A stretch of DNA of 48,702 bases from Chlorobiota bacterium (lineage in GTDB: Bacteria > Bacteroidota > Bacteroidia > Bacteroidales > Marinilabiliaceae), in NCBI GenBank assembly GCA_013153405.1, contig JAADEM010000140.1, positions 1 to 48,702 on the forward strand, read 5' to 3'. Under the pieces are notes generated by a model. The model worked only from the letters and a program-made list of their open reading frames with translations. It was not told where the DNA came from and did no database searches. Positions 16,561 through 25,792 of the stretch are shown here, piece by piece; the first letter of the stretch is position 1, and each line of letters begins with the position of its first letter. The position numbers were made by a program, and so were the translations under genes.

Positions 16561-16580
16561 GCAGATTCCGATGAAAAGAT

Positions 16581-17249
16581 TCACAACCAGAACATTCTTT
16601 CCCAAAGCTTTTCAAACTGCTCTGCGAACTGCCTGACAATGTCAAAATTTGTTGTCACAATCAGGTTTTCCTGATTATGCTTATTTGCCGTATAAGTCCA
16701 ATTATAGCTTCCTGTAAAAGCAATTCTGTTATCGACTATACCAAACTTATTGTGCATATGATAACGGCTGTGGTCAATTTTAACTTTCACTCCTGCCCTT
16801 TTCAGATTATAAACCTGCGACCCCCGGTCATGTACTTTCTGGTCGTCGGAGATTACTCTAACATCAACGCCTCGTCTGTTTGCCTCAAGAAGCCGCCGGC
16901 TAAGTTCCCTGTCACTTATGGTAAAAACACAAACCGATATTGAATATCTGGCATTATTAAGAAGAACATTTAACGTATCCGGAATCTGTTTTCCGGGACT
17001 TAAAAGAACCTCATGCAACCTGAAAGTATTCTGCTCGATAAGCTCAAACGAGTTTTCAAGCCAGCGAATAGGCTTAACTGGATCGTCACACTCCCTTGCA
17101 AGAATCTTGGCCTCATTAAATAACTTCATTTTAAGCTCTCCCCGTTCCACCCGGTTCAGCTCATTCAGTTTACCTGCCAGTTCGTCCGGCAGTTCTTGAT
17201 AATCGTCTGCTTTAAAAAAATCTATAAACCAGTTTAAAATATCATTCAT
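16581..17249 (-). CDS. PLD-like nuclease/phospholipase-domain protein
   Basis: The 222-residue protein has an N-terminal acidic helical part (residues 1-85) of unknown role and one phospholipase D domain (about 90-222). A complete HKD motif is visible: H166, K168 and D173 in MHNKFGIVDNR, then the GSYNWT stretch. Single-HKD proteins act as dimers, as in the Nuc endonuclease and DUF1669-like proteins. Whether it cuts nucleic acid or phospholipid cannot be told. There is no signal peptide, so it should be cytoplasmic. It is 20 bp downstream of the phosphoesterase gene on the same strand, likely one operon, and convergent with queF. Confidence 0.85.
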   Translation of the reverse strand: MNDILNWFIDFFKADDYQELPDELAGKLNELNRVERGELKMKLFNEAKILARECDDPVKPIRWLENSFELIEQNTFRLHEVLLSPGKQIPDTLNVLLNNARYSISVCVFTISDRELSRRLLEANRRGVDVRVISDDQKVHDRGSQVYNLKRAGVKVKIDHSRYHMHNKFGIVDNRIAFTGSYNWTYTANKHNQENLIVTTNFDIVRQFAEQFEKLWERMFWL

Positions 17250-17269
17250 TCCATATTAATTATAACCTT

Positions 17270-17785
17270 TCATTTTACTACAGGAATTGTTCTGTTCTCA
17301 AGTTCAATGACCTCCAGATCTTTAATAGCTTCCCCGTCAATCGCAAAACGTACAGCTGTTCTGATTTTATGAAAACCATATTTACCGGCTGCCCCCGGAT
17401 TAATATGAAGCAGATCTAGTTTCTTGTCATACATTACTTTCAGTATGTGCGAGTGGCCGCTTATAAACAGTTTTGGGGGATTAGCCAATATCTTTTCTTT
17501 TACAGAACGATCGTACCTGCCGGGATAACCTCCGATATGTGTCATCCACACATCCACTCCTTCGCACATAAAACGCTCATCTCTGTTCAACCATCTTCTC
17601 AGCTCCGAACCATCTATATTCCCATATACGGCCCTCGTCTTTTTAAAGTTTTCTATCTGCTCCAAAACCTCTAAGTTGCCGATATCTCCGGCATGCCAGA
17701 TTTCGTCCACATCTTTAAAAAGTTCAAAAAAACGTGAATCAAAAAATGAATGTGTATCCGACAAAAGACCTATTTTAATCATCAA
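17270..17785 (-). CDS. YfcE/MJ0936-type metallophosphoesterase
   Basis: A 171-residue calcineurin-like phosphoesterase of the small YfcE/MJ0936 family. Metal ligands are visible in order: LSDTHSF (D10, H12), HAGDIGN, YGNIDGS, THIGGYPG, and SGHSH near the C-terminus. Relatives are phosphodiesterases with broad activity on model substrates. It is cytoplasmic and complete. It is the first gene of a two-gene minus-strand unit with the PLD-like protein. The physiological substrate is unknown. Confidence 0.92.
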   Translation of the reverse strand: MMIKIGLLSDTHSFFDSRFFELFKDVDEIWHAGDIGNLEVLEQIENFKKTRAVYGNIDGSELRRWLNRDERFMCEGVDVWMTHIGGYPGRYDRSVKEKILANPPKLFISGHSHILKVMYDKKLDLLHINPGAAGKYGFHKIRTAVRFAIDGEAIKDLEVIELENRTIPVVK

Positions 17786-17931
17786 CTATAAATTTCAAAA
17801 TACCTATAATGTATCGCGTAAGTTAATTTTTTATTTATAAAACATAATAACGGAAAGGATTAAAATTAAAGTGAAACATATACATAAAACCGATTTTTTT
17901 AATAGTTTTATGTTAAAACCATATAAGACAA

Positions 17932-20004
17932 ATGACAAAACCAGGATATTTCAACAGGGACATTAGCTGGCTCTCGTTCAATTACAGAGTGTTAGAAGAG
18001 GCATCAGATAAATCTTTACCTATATACGAGCGTTTAAGATTCCTGGCTATCTATTCTTCAAATCTGGATGAGTTTTACAAAGTAAGGGTAGCAGAATACA
18101 AAACAGCCGTTATTGAGAATGAAATAATGTCTGACGTTCCCAGACCTGCCGAAATATTAAAACAGATAAACCATATTGTTTCTGAGCAACTAAAGGAATT
18201 CAGCAGAATCCTGAATGAAGAAATTCTTGTTGAACTGCGCGAATATAATATAATACTTTACCAGAACAGTCTGCCTGAAGCTCAAGAACATCTGGCTTTT
18301 CTTAAAGAATTCTTTTACAGTGAAGCTTTACCCTACCTTCAGCCCGTACTTATGAATAAGGGTACCCGTCCGTTCATGCGTGACAACAGAATTTACCTTG
18401 TAATAAAATTATTCAGAAAAAAGAACAAAAAGAATCCTGAAAAGTTAAAAACACGCAGAGCCAGATATGCACTGTTGAAAATCCCTACCAATGACCTGCC
18501 AAGATTTATAACTCTGCCCAGAATTGACAGTTTCCACCACATTCTTTTTCTTGACGATATAATCAGGTTTAATCTTCAGGAACTATTCCCGGGTTATGAC
18601 ATAGCAGGGAGCTGGAGTGTAAAGGTAGCACGAAACGCCGACCTTGGCATAGAAGATGAATTCTCGGGCAACCTGGTTGAAAAAATCAGAAAAAGTCTGA
18701 ACAGAAGAAAGATAGGAATGCCGGCAAGTCTGCATTACGACAGGCAGATTGATCCCAAGGCATTATCCTTCCTGATGAAAACTTTCAAATTCAGGAAAGA
18801 AGAACTTGTTGAAACAGACAAACATCAGAACCTTGATGCCTTCTTCAATTTTCCAAATCCTTACAGTCCGGCACTTGAATGGACGCCGCCACCACCCATA
18901 CACCCACGTGACCTTGATGAAACGGGTTCTGTTTTCAATGCAATAAAACATAAAGAGAGATTGCTGAACTTCCCGTATCAGTCTTTCGATTATGTTCTTA
19001 AGTTTTTTAATGAAGCCGCCACCGACCCTAAAGTAGATGAAATAAAAATTACTCAGTACAGGGTTGCAAGAAACTCGGCAATTGTAAATGCACTGATTGC
19101 TGCCGCCAGAAATAAAAAGAAAGTAACAGTCTTTGTTGAAGTAAAGGCAAGGTTCGATGAGGAACAGAATCTCTATCTTGCCGATTTAATGAAGAAGGCT
19201 GGTATAAAAATAATTTATAGTATCCCCGGGCTTAAAGTGCATGCAAAAATGGCACTGGTAATACGGCGGGCCGGTGGTATCAGAAAACGTTCATACGCAT
19301 ATCTCAGTACCGGAAATTTTAATGAGAAAACAGCCAAACTCTATGCTGACCACGGATTTTTCACATGCAACGACACTATAATAAATGATCTAGAAAACCT
19401 TTTCAGTTTTCTGGAAGATCAGAACCAAAAACCGGTCTTGTCTAAGTTGTGGGTCACTCAACTAAATATGAAAAAGAACATTATTGAAAAAATAGACAGA
19501 GAGATTGAAATAGCTAAAAAAGGAGGAAACGGATATCTGCTGTTGAAGATGAATGGCCTTCAGCACAAGATGCTGATAAATAAACTTTACGAGGCAAGCC
19601 AAAGCGGAGTGAAAATAGACCTTATAATCAGAGGAATATGCTGTCTTATTCCGGGAGAACCATACAGCAGGAACATCCGGGTAATCCGTATCGTAGACAG
19701 TTTTCTTGAACATGCAAGAGTATGGGTCTTTAATAACAACGGAAACAAGGAGGTATTCCTGTCATCGGCCGACTGGATGAACAGAAATATAAACAGAAGA
19801 ATTGAAATAGCTTTTGAAATGGAGAATCCCGAACTAAAACAGGAACTTCTCGATATTCTTGAACTTCAACTAAAAGACAACACCAAAGCCCGGATTATAG
19901 ACAACAAGCTCAACAACGTCAGATTACCTGCAACGGAACCGTTAATCAGATCGCAGGTTGCCACCTATGAATACCTGAAAAACAAAGAGGAAAAAGGAAT
20001 CTGA
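17932..20004 (+). CDS. ppk1: Polyphosphate kinase 1
   Basis: Ppk1 builds inorganic polyphosphate from ATP. At 690 residues the length is standard. The N-terminal domain opens with YFNRDISWLSFNYRVLEEA and NLDEFYKVRVAE. The catalytic histidine is H437 in GLKVHAKMAL, followed by YLSTGNFNEKTAKLYADHGFFT. The C-terminal domain retains GGNGYLLLKMNGL and a second PLD-like segment (IIRGICCLIPG; DSFLEHARVWVF; SADWMNRN). It is followed 42 bp later by a SixA-like phosphatase, likely one operon. Confidence 0.97.
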   Translation: MTKPGYFNRDISWLSFNYRVLEEASDKSLPIYERLRFLAIYSSNLDEFYKVRVAEYKTAVIENEIMSDVPRPAEILKQINHIVSEQLKEFSRILNEEILVELREYNIILYQNSLPEAQEHLAFLKEFFYSEALPYLQPVLMNKGTRPFMRDNRIYLVIKLFRKKNKKNPEKLKTRRARYALLKIPTNDLPRFITLPRIDSFHHILFLDDIIRFNLQELFPGYDIAGSWSVKVARNADLGIEDEFSGNLVEKIRKSLNRRKIGMPASLHYDRQIDPKALSFLMKTFKFRKEELVETDKHQNLDAFFNFPNPYSPALEWTPPPPIHPRDLDETGSVFNAIKHKERLLNFPYQSFDYVLKFFNEAATDPKVDEIKITQYRVARNSAIVNALIAAARNKKKVTVFVEVKARFDEEQNLYLADLMKKAGIKIIYSIPGLKVHAKMALVIRRAGGIRKRSYAYLSTGNFNEKTAKLYADHGFFTCNDTIINDLENLFSFLEDQNQKPVLSKLWVTQLNMKKNIIEKIDREIEIAKKGGNGYLLLKMNGLQHKMLINKLYEASQSGVKIDLIIRGICCLIPGEPYSRNIRVIRIVDSFLEHARVWVFNNNGNKEVFLSSADWMNRNINRRIEIAFEMENPELKQELLDILELQLKDNTKARIIDNKLNNVRLPATEPLIRSQVATYEYLKNKEEKGI

Positions 20005-20046
20005 ATACCAAAAATAAAAACCTTCAATAACAAAATCTTTAACGTT

Positions 20047-20544
20047 ATGAAAAGACTCATACTTGTTAGGCATGCCAAAACAGAACATCAGAATTACGAC
20101 AAGGATTTTACCCGAAAGCTCACAAACAGGGGCATGAATGATGCTCGTTTAATTGCAGAACAATTAAAAAATAAAAATATATCTCCCGATTATTTTATTT
20201 GTAGTACTGCAGTAAGAGCCATACAAACTACTGAAATCTTTGCAGATGTTTTTGGCTACCCAAAAGACAAAATTGAGAAACAACAGTTTCTGTACGATGG
20301 ATATACAACCACTGACTTTTTACATTTTATTTCAATGCTCGACAATCATTACAACACATTACTAATTGTAGCCCATAATCCGGAAATAGCAATGCTGGCT
20401 TCTGCTCTTTCTGATGAAAGTTTCTATCATTTTCCCACTACAGCCACCGCAGTTATTGATTTTGAAACTGACATGTGGGAAAGAGTTGAGCCAAGACAGG
20501 GTAAGGTGCATATGTTTCTTTATCCAAGAATATTTAAGAATTAA
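20047..20544 (+). CDS. sixA: SixA-like histidine phosphatase
   Basis: The 165-residue protein belongs to the phosphoglycerate-mutase-like histidine phosphatase superfamily. The LILVRHAKTEH motif near the N-terminus carries the phospho-accepting histidine (RHA), CSTAVRAIQTTE follows, and VAHNPEIAML provides the second catalytic histidine. SixA proteins remove phosphate from histidine of signalling or phosphotransfer proteins. Pairing with ppk1 is seen here; whether it acts on a polyphosphate-related target is unknown. The following 230 bp before 20776 hold no recognisable gene. Confidence 0.88.
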   Translation: MKRLILVRHAKTEHQNYDKDFTRKLTNRGMNDARLIAEQLKNKNISPDYFICSTAVRAIQTTEIFADVFGYPKDKIEKQQFLYDGYTTTDFLHFISMLDNHYNTLLIVAHNPEIAMLASALSDESFYHFPTTATAVIDFETDMWERVEPRQGKVHMFLYPRIFKN

Positions 20545-20775
20545 ACAGAATAAACTTTTATTACTTTTCTATGATGGCATTATTGACAAAAAACTGAATT
20601 CTTTATTCATCTTACCTTTTCTCATTATTATACCCCTGACTTACTGACATATAAAATCCAACACTTTACCTGCATAAAAAACATAAAGAAACTTACCTTA
20701 CCTTTTCCTTACCTGATATTTTTGACAACCACAGGTACCTGTTCATAAATTGGGGTTGTATTTAAAATCCCGATT

Positions 20776-21258
20776 ATGAAATCTTTATATCAATTATGGA
20801 TTACTGTAACTATTTCATTCTTTTTATTTAGTTGCGGAAACACAAACCTGGGACTTAACACTGTAAAAAAACAAGTGAACTCCAATCCGGAATGAGCTAT
20901 AATGAGATTGCATCTATATTGGGTAAACTCAAAGGATCGGAAAAGAGAGACGCTATGTGGGTAGTACGACGGAATCTTCAGGAACCCTGGAATGGAATGG
21001 TGCCTTATGCAAAATATACTTTTAAAACAGATAACGTTTTTAGCGGCGATTAAAATGAAACCGGACACCACCCGTTGGGATACCGACAGTTCTGACGATG
21101 TTAAAGGGTTGAGTGATTTATACGACATAAAGACTACAAACGAAGTGAGATTAAATTTCAGTGGCCTTAAAACTGCAGATTACCTCGTATTTATTACCGA
21201 TGTTAAAAACATAAAAAACAACTTGTTAAGATTGAAAAACAGTAATCATAAAATTTAG
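20776..21258 (+). pseudogene. BamE/SmpA-like lipoprotein gene broken by frameshifts
   Basis: ATG at 20776 opens a lipoprotein start (LFSCGNTN, C20) with a BamE-like NTVKKQVNSNP and stops at 20895. The next frame begins on the overlapping ATG (20892) with MSYNEIASILGKLKGS and WVVRRNLQEPW. Adding one G at CCGGAATG would give the continuous and family-typical PGMSYNEIASILGK. That second frame stops near 21054 (FSGD). A third stretch (from about 21055, MKPDTTRWDTDSSDD) continues in yet another frame to 21258, and loss of one T at GATTAAAATG would join it. The first break is well supported by the PGMSY pattern; the second is conjectural. Sequencing error is possible. Confidence 0.55.
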
Positions 21259-21263
21259 CAGTC

Positions 21264-22973
21264 ATGAAAACAAAACTACTTATTGTAATGTGGATGTCAT
21301 TTATGTATGGCAGTGCCCAGCTTCCAGCATTCGAATGGGCAATAGGAAGTGACGGCCCCGGACGGTCTGCAGCTGAGGCAGTAGCTGTTGATACCCTGGG
21401 AAACATTGTTGTTACCGGATATTTTGAGAATACAATTGACCTTGATCCTGATATGGATACACTGGAATTCACATCTGTTGGTTATAGAGATATTTTCATT
21501 GAAAAGTTTGATCCCGATGGTAATTTACTATGGGCAAAACAGATTGGAAGTACAGGATATGATTATGGATATGGCATTGTATGTGACAATGAAAATAATG
21601 TTTATGTAACCGGAACTTACAGCTGGACAACAGACTTTGACCCGGGGAATGGTGTATATGAACTTACTCCTAAAGCTTGGAATGATATTTTCGTACTGAA
21701 ACTGGATGCAGACGGTAATTTTGTATGGGTAGCAGTTATGGAGGGCACTCAACGGGAAGAGGGAGATGCGATAACAATCGATAATGACGGATACCTGCTT
21801 GTAACCGGCAAAATTGAAGGTTCAACAGACTTTGATCCTGATCCCAACAGGGAAAAAATACTTGATGCTGGCGGAAGTGATGATATATTTATTTTAAAAC
21901 TCGACACCGCCGGAGGTTATGTGTGGGCCAAACAATTCTCCGGAGAAGGAGAAAACGCAGGAAATGCAATAGTCACTGATAATGAAAATAATGTTCTTGT
22001 TACCGGATATTTTAATCGTACGGTTGATTTTGACCCTGATGAATATAAAACAAAAGAGATAACCGTGTTAGGCTATATTGGCTATAATGATATTTTTGTT
22101 GTTAAACTGAACAGCGATGGTAATCTGGTCTGGATAAAACAGATCGGAGGCAATAATCATCAGGAAGGAAACGGTATAGATGTCGATACAGATAACAATA
22201 TTTTTATTACCGGAACTTTTCAGGATACGGTTGACTTTGATCCCGGTGACGATATTAAGGAGTTGACAGCAATATCAACTGATATATTTGTTGAAAGCCT
22301 TGACCAGAACGGAAATTTCAAATGGGTTAAACATATTGGAAATGAAAACTCCCCCAAAAGTTTTGATATAGCTTATGCAGGTAATGGCAATATCTATGTT
22401 ACCGGTGGTTTTCAATCCACTATCGATTTTAACCCGGAAGGCGGAGGGTATGAGCTGACTGCTGTTGGCGGATATGATATTTTTGTGGAGGAGATGGATA
22501 ATAACGGGGAATTTATCTGGGCAGGTACAATGGGAGGTAAAAACAATACAGACTATGGGTATGACATAACAAAAGATAAGAACAATAATATTATTACTGC
22601 CGGGGTTTACAATGGTGATGCAGATTTTGATCCGGGAACAGATGTCTATACTTTACCATGTCCCAATACATGGGGAACGTTATTTGTGCAAAAACTTGCC
22701 TTTAATGGTACTTCAACATTCGTTCCTGAAAATTTTATGGATAACATAGGAATTTACCCCAATCCTGCTTATAATTTTGTAAATGTATCATTTGGTGAAA
22801 AATATATAAATGCAAAAATAGAGATATTCAACATTTCAGGTATGGCAGTTGAGACTGTCAATGTTTCATATCGTAGGTTATACACTTTAAGTCTGCATCA
22901 GAAGAAAGGCTTATACCTGGTTAAAGTTACAACAGGAAAAAAATCAAAAGTATTTAAACTCTTAGTTAAATAG
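21264..22973 (+). CDS. T9SS-exported repeat protein with type A sorting domain
   Basis: The 569-residue protein has a signal peptide (to about residue 19, GSAQ) and then seven to eight tandem units of 55-65 residues. Each carries a D-x-x-x-N-N-x-x-V-T-G core, a DFDPG-type segment and a DIFVxKLDxxGNFxW strand, so it resembles SBBP-like beta-propeller repeats. The acidic DFDPG and DNxNN motifs may bind calcium. The C-terminal 75 residues (YPNPAYNF, KIEIFNISG, GLYLVKVTT, KVFKLLVK) are a Por-secretion type A sorting domain, which directs export by the type IX system and anchoring at the surface. It starts 5 bp after the broken lipoprotein gene. Confidence 0.92.
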   Translation: MKTKLLIVMWMSFMYGSAQLPAFEWAIGSDGPGRSAAEAVAVDTLGNIVVTGYFENTIDLDPDMDTLEFTSVGYRDIFIEKFDPDGNLLWAKQIGSTGYDYGYGIVCDNENNVYVTGTYSWTTDFDPGNGVYELTPKAWNDIFVLKLDADGNFVWVAVMEGTQREEGDAITIDNDGYLLVTGKIEGSTDFDPDPNREKILDAGGSDDIFILKLDTAGGYVWAKQFSGEGENAGNAIVTDNENNVLVTGYFNRTVDFDPDEYKTKEITVLGYIGYNDIFVVKLNSDGNLVWIKQIGGNNHQEGNGIDVDTDNNIFITGTFQDTVDFDPGDDIKELTAISTDIFVESLDQNGNFKWVKHIGNENSPKSFDIAYAGNGNIYVTGGFQSTIDFNPEGGGYELTAVGGYDIFVEEMDNNGEFIWAGTMGGKNNTDYGYDITKDKNNNIITAGVYNGDADFDPGTDVYTLPCPNTWGTLFVQKLAFNGTSTFVPENFMDNIGIYPNPAYNFVNVSFGEKYINAKIEIFNISGMAVETVNVSYRRLYTLSLHQKKGLYLVKVTTGKKSKVFKLLVK

Positions 22974-22984
22974 AATTTATTTGT

Positions 22985-23120
22985 CATGAGGATGTCCCCA
23001 AAGTCGTCATTCCGAATGAAATGAAGGAATCTCCAAATTCACAAACATTGATAATCAAGAGATTGCTTCGTCGTTCCTCCTCGCAATGACGTCTTTTTTT
23101 ACTTTTTGGACAGCCTCATG
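22985..23120. repeat. Dispersed repeat family, type A, copy 1
   Basis: A 136-bp element has imperfect terminal inverted repeats (CATGAGGATGTCCCCAAAGT at the left; complement of the right end CATGAGGCTGTCCAAAAAGT). Its interior, with a GAGATTGCTTCGTCGTTCC block and TCGCAATGACG, closely matches the element at 46062-46201. It fills the space between the convergent stops of the T9SS protein gene (22973) and the gene ending at 23134, where it could act as a bidirectional terminator. Confidence 0.88.
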
Positions 23121-23133
23121 ACTACCTGGTATT

Positions 23134-23679
23134 TTACCTTACATTGTTAATTGTCGTTTTTGCTGCATCGTGCATCACTTTCGATGCTTTTGACTGAAAT
23201 TCTTTAGGTGTAATACCTTCTACTTTTATTGTTATCTCTCCTGAGTCTTCAGAAACAGTAAAACGTCCGATAAACAGTTTTTGCTCACCGGCACTTTTAA
23301 CTTTTTCATAAACAGGTGCTATGTTGGCTCCGGCAATTCTTTTAATTCCGTCAAATTTCACGGCAAAAAAACCTTGCGGTTCACGAATGTAATATGTCCT
23401 TTTTTCAGAATTATAAACGGATTTTGTATCCGTCTTAACTTTATCACTTCCTTTTATAAGTTTACCTTCAAGCTTTGGCAAAATGACACAAATTCTGTAA
23501 ACACCTTTATCGAGGTGGGCAAATGTAGCAGTTCCGCTTGAGCCGGTTATCTGGTAGGCTACAGGGTCACCAGCAGGTTCCTGTTCAATTATTATCTCTG
23601 CTCCGGGAACAGGCTCTCCTGCAAATAAGAAAGACGTAAAAACAAAACCAAAAATAATGGTCGAAAATAACTTTTTCAT
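23134..23679 (-). CDS. Secreted protein with prealbumin-like N-terminal domain, unknown function
   Basis: This 181-residue protein has a signal peptide (residues 1-20, FLFAGEP). The first half (GAEIIIEQEPAGDPVAYQ, GTATFAHLDKGVYRICVILP) looks like a carboxypeptidase-regulatory or prealbumin-like beta domain in which a message-plus-property pattern is repeated. The second half (QKLFIGRFTVSEDSGEITIKVEGITPKEFQ) is a beta-rich segment followed by a basic C-terminal helix. I do not recognise a specific family. It lies alone, convergent with the T9SS protein gene and followed by the AlaX-like gene upstream in the map. Confidence 0.7.
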   Translation of the reverse strand: MKKLFSTIIFGFVFTSFLFAGEPVPGAEIIIEQEPAGDPVAYQITGSSGTATFAHLDKGVYRICVILPKLEGKLIKGSDKVKTDTKSVYNSEKRTYYIREPQGFFAVKFDGIKRIAGANIAPVYEKVKSAGEQKLFIGRFTVSEDSGEITIKVEGITPKEFQSKASKVMHDAAKTTINNVR

Positions 23680-23755
23680 GTCTGACAGGTTTAAAGATTC
23701 ATTCTAAAGTAATAATTATCAGACACAAATCAAAACCAAACCGGCATTGGGCAAT

Positions 23756-24199
23756 TCAAACCTGTGGTCGTTTCAGCTTAAATCTTATACGTAATACCCC
23801 GTCTTCAAACGAAAAAGACCCAAAAACAAACTCGCCAACCTCTTTTGTATTCTTCACATGCTCACCAATACAGGGACAGGCATCGTAATCACCAATCCTA
23901 ATAATGCGTATCTGCTCCCCTGAAGAGTCAGGAAGGCGGTCTAGGTCAAACTCTTTTGAAGCCTCTTCTCGTGAAAAGGTTTCTTCTGTAACATCAAGAT
24001 GCGAAGCCAGAACCTCGTTTACCCTGCGCTCTATCTCTTTTACCTCTTCTGCAGTTAGAGGCCTGTAGAACCGGTAATCGCATTTCGACTTTTTACGTTC
24101 AAGGTGATTTGAAAAAGAACGTCCGCAACCAAACATTCGTACCATCGTCTGGTTAAGAACATGTTCTGCAGTATGCATTTCAGGATTGTAATGTTTCAT
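23756..24199 (-). CDS. AlaX-like alanyl-tRNA editing protein (free-standing SAD domain)
   Basis: The 147-residue protein has the second-additional-domain fold of threonyl/alanyl-tRNA synthetase editing. Zinc ligands are HTAEH (HX3H) at the N-terminus and CPCIGEH near the C-terminus, followed by TKEVGEF. Free-standing members hydrolyse mischarged Ser-tRNA(Ala) or related species. I chose the ATG at 24199: a GGAGG ribosome-binding sequence stands just before it, while the longer frame to 24250 would begin in a CCCCCTTGAGGGGG inverted repeat and adds non-conserved residues. The 275 bp upstream of it contain no gene. Confidence 0.85.
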   Translation of the reverse strand: MKHYNPEMHTAEHVLNQTMVRMFGCGRSFSNHLERKKSKCDYRFYRPLTAEEVKEIERRVNEVLASHLDVTEETFSREEASKEFDLDRLPDSSGEQIRIIRIGDYDACPCIGEHVKNTKEVGEFVFGSFSFEDGVLRIRFKLKRPQV

Positions 24200-24474
24200 T
24201 GAATCCTCCCTTTTATCCCCCCTTGAGGGGGAAGATTTGAGATATGTCAATAATATTTTATGTAATCAATAGTTTGTATTCTTATGTTAGAATTATTCAG
24301 ATAGTTAAGTTGTTATTGTTGTTTAATATCAGTGTTTAATCCATCGATTCCCTATTAAGGAGAAGATTAGCGCAACAAGCGGTCAGCGAAGAAACTAACT
24401 CCTGACCCCCTGGAACAAAACCACGAACAAAAAAAAGAACTTACAACTCACCAACCCAATAACCTAACAACCAA

Positions 24475-25677
24475 TTAACTAATCACTCCAGATCCTACAA
24501 GTTCATCTCCTTCGTACCAGGCGGCAAACTGACCGGAAGCTATTCCACGTTGCGGTTCATCAAACACAATGAACATTCCTTTTTTACGGAAATGCAGGGT
24601 TGCTTCCTGCAGCGGCTGACGATAACGTATACGCACCTGATATCTTCTGCTCTCTCCCTCTTTCATCTCCAGATCTTTCCGTATCCAGTGAACTTCATCT
24701 TTGTTTATAAAAAGCACATCACGAAACAGTCCTCTGTGTTTTTTACCCATACCAACATATACCTGATTGAAATCCACATTGATTCCTGTTACAAATAACG
24801 GCTCTGGAAAGCCTCCAATGTTTAGTCCTTTTCGCTGGCCTATAGTGTAGAAATGAGCCCCATTGTGCTCACCTATCTTTTTACCGTATTTGGGATGAAA
24901 CGGGTATGGTTTCGAAAGCTCTTCAAGGTCTTCATCCGAAGGATTTTCTATTCTTACTTTTGACCAGTCCCTGCCGAACAAGCTGCTGTCATCAGGTATA
25001 AGGAAAACTTTGCCTTTTTTGGGTTCAAGCTGCTGTTGCAGGAAAACAGGCAAATCCACCTTGCCAACAAAACAGATTCCCTGCGAATCCTTTTTGTGAG
25101 CAGTTATGAGTTTCAATGTACCTGCAACTTTTCGTACCTGAGGTTTTTCAATATCACCGATAGGAAACAATGCTTTTTCGAGCTGTTTCTGTGAAAGCTG
25201 ACAAAGAAAATAACTCTGGTCTTTGTTTTTATCACTTCCTGCAAGCAGACGGTAAACTGGGTTACCATCTTTTATGACAGTATCTTTACGGCAATAATGT
25301 CCTGTTGCAACATAATCGGCTCCAAGTTCGAGTGCCTTATCCATAAAAACATCGAACTTTATCTCCCGGTTACAAAGTACATCAGGATTCGGAGTACGCC
25401 CTTTCTCATATTCCGAGAACATATAATCAACTACCCGCTTGCGATACTCATCGCTAAGATCGACTACATGAAACGGGATATTCAGCTTTTGTGCCACTGC
25501 CTGAGCATCAAATTTATCATCAAGCCACGGACAGTCTGATTTTAACACGCCGGTAGTGTCGTGCCAGTTCTTCATAAAAAGGCCTATCACCTCATATCCC
25601 TGCTCTTTCAGCACATAGGCAGCCACACTGGAGTCTACACCGCCCGAAAGACCTACTACAACTCGTTTTTTTTGCAT
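24475..25677 (-). CDS. mnmA: tRNA-specific 2-thiouridylase
   Basis: MnmA adds sulfur to uridine 34 of tRNAs for Lys, Glu and Gln using ATP and persulfide. The 400-residue protein starts with the PP-loop [15 protein letters not shown], has [18 protein letters not shown] carrying the first catalytic cysteine, [19 protein letters not shown], and DSQGICFVG with the second cysteine. The C-terminal beta-barrel ([22 protein letters not shown]) is complete. It is a single gene on the minus strand, with a TATTTTTG -7 box on the minus strand at about 25700-25707. Confidence 0.97.
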   Translation of the reverse strand: MQKKRVVVGLSGGVDSSVAAYVLKEQGYEVIGLFMKNWHDTTGVLKSDCPWLDDKFDAQAVAQKLNIPFHVVDLSDEYRKRVVDYMFSEYEKGRTPNPDVLCNREIKFDVFMDKALELGADYVATGHYCRKDTVIKDGNPVYRLLAGSDKNKDQSYFLCQLSQKQLEKALFPIGDIEKPQVRKVAGTLKLITAHKKDSQGICFVGKVDLPVFLQQQLEPKKGKVFLIPDDSSLFGRDWSKVRIENPSDEDLEELSKPYPFHPKYGKKIGEHNGAHFYTIGQRKGLNIGGFPEPLFVTGINVDFNQVYVGMGKKHRGLFRDVLFINKDEVHWIRKDLEMKEGESRRYQVRIRYRQPLQEATLHFRKKGMFIVFDEPQRGIASGQFAAWYEGDELVGSGVIS

Positions 25678-25792
25678 TCAATTCCTGTTTATCAGAGAGT
25701 GCAAAAATACGGTTTTTTACAATGTAACAGACTATTAGTTTTGATGATTTTTTTTTCACATATTTGTATTAACCTAATATAAATCCGTAATC

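Noticed and set aside
22985..23120. CRISPR array
   Set aside because: The repeats are single, long and imperfectly palindromic, not regularly spaced with unique spacers, and no cas gene is present.
24200..24250. N-terminal extension of the AlaX-like protein
   Set aside because: It contains a CCCCCTTGAGGGGG inverted repeat and no conserved residues; GGAGG stands in front of the ATG at 24199.
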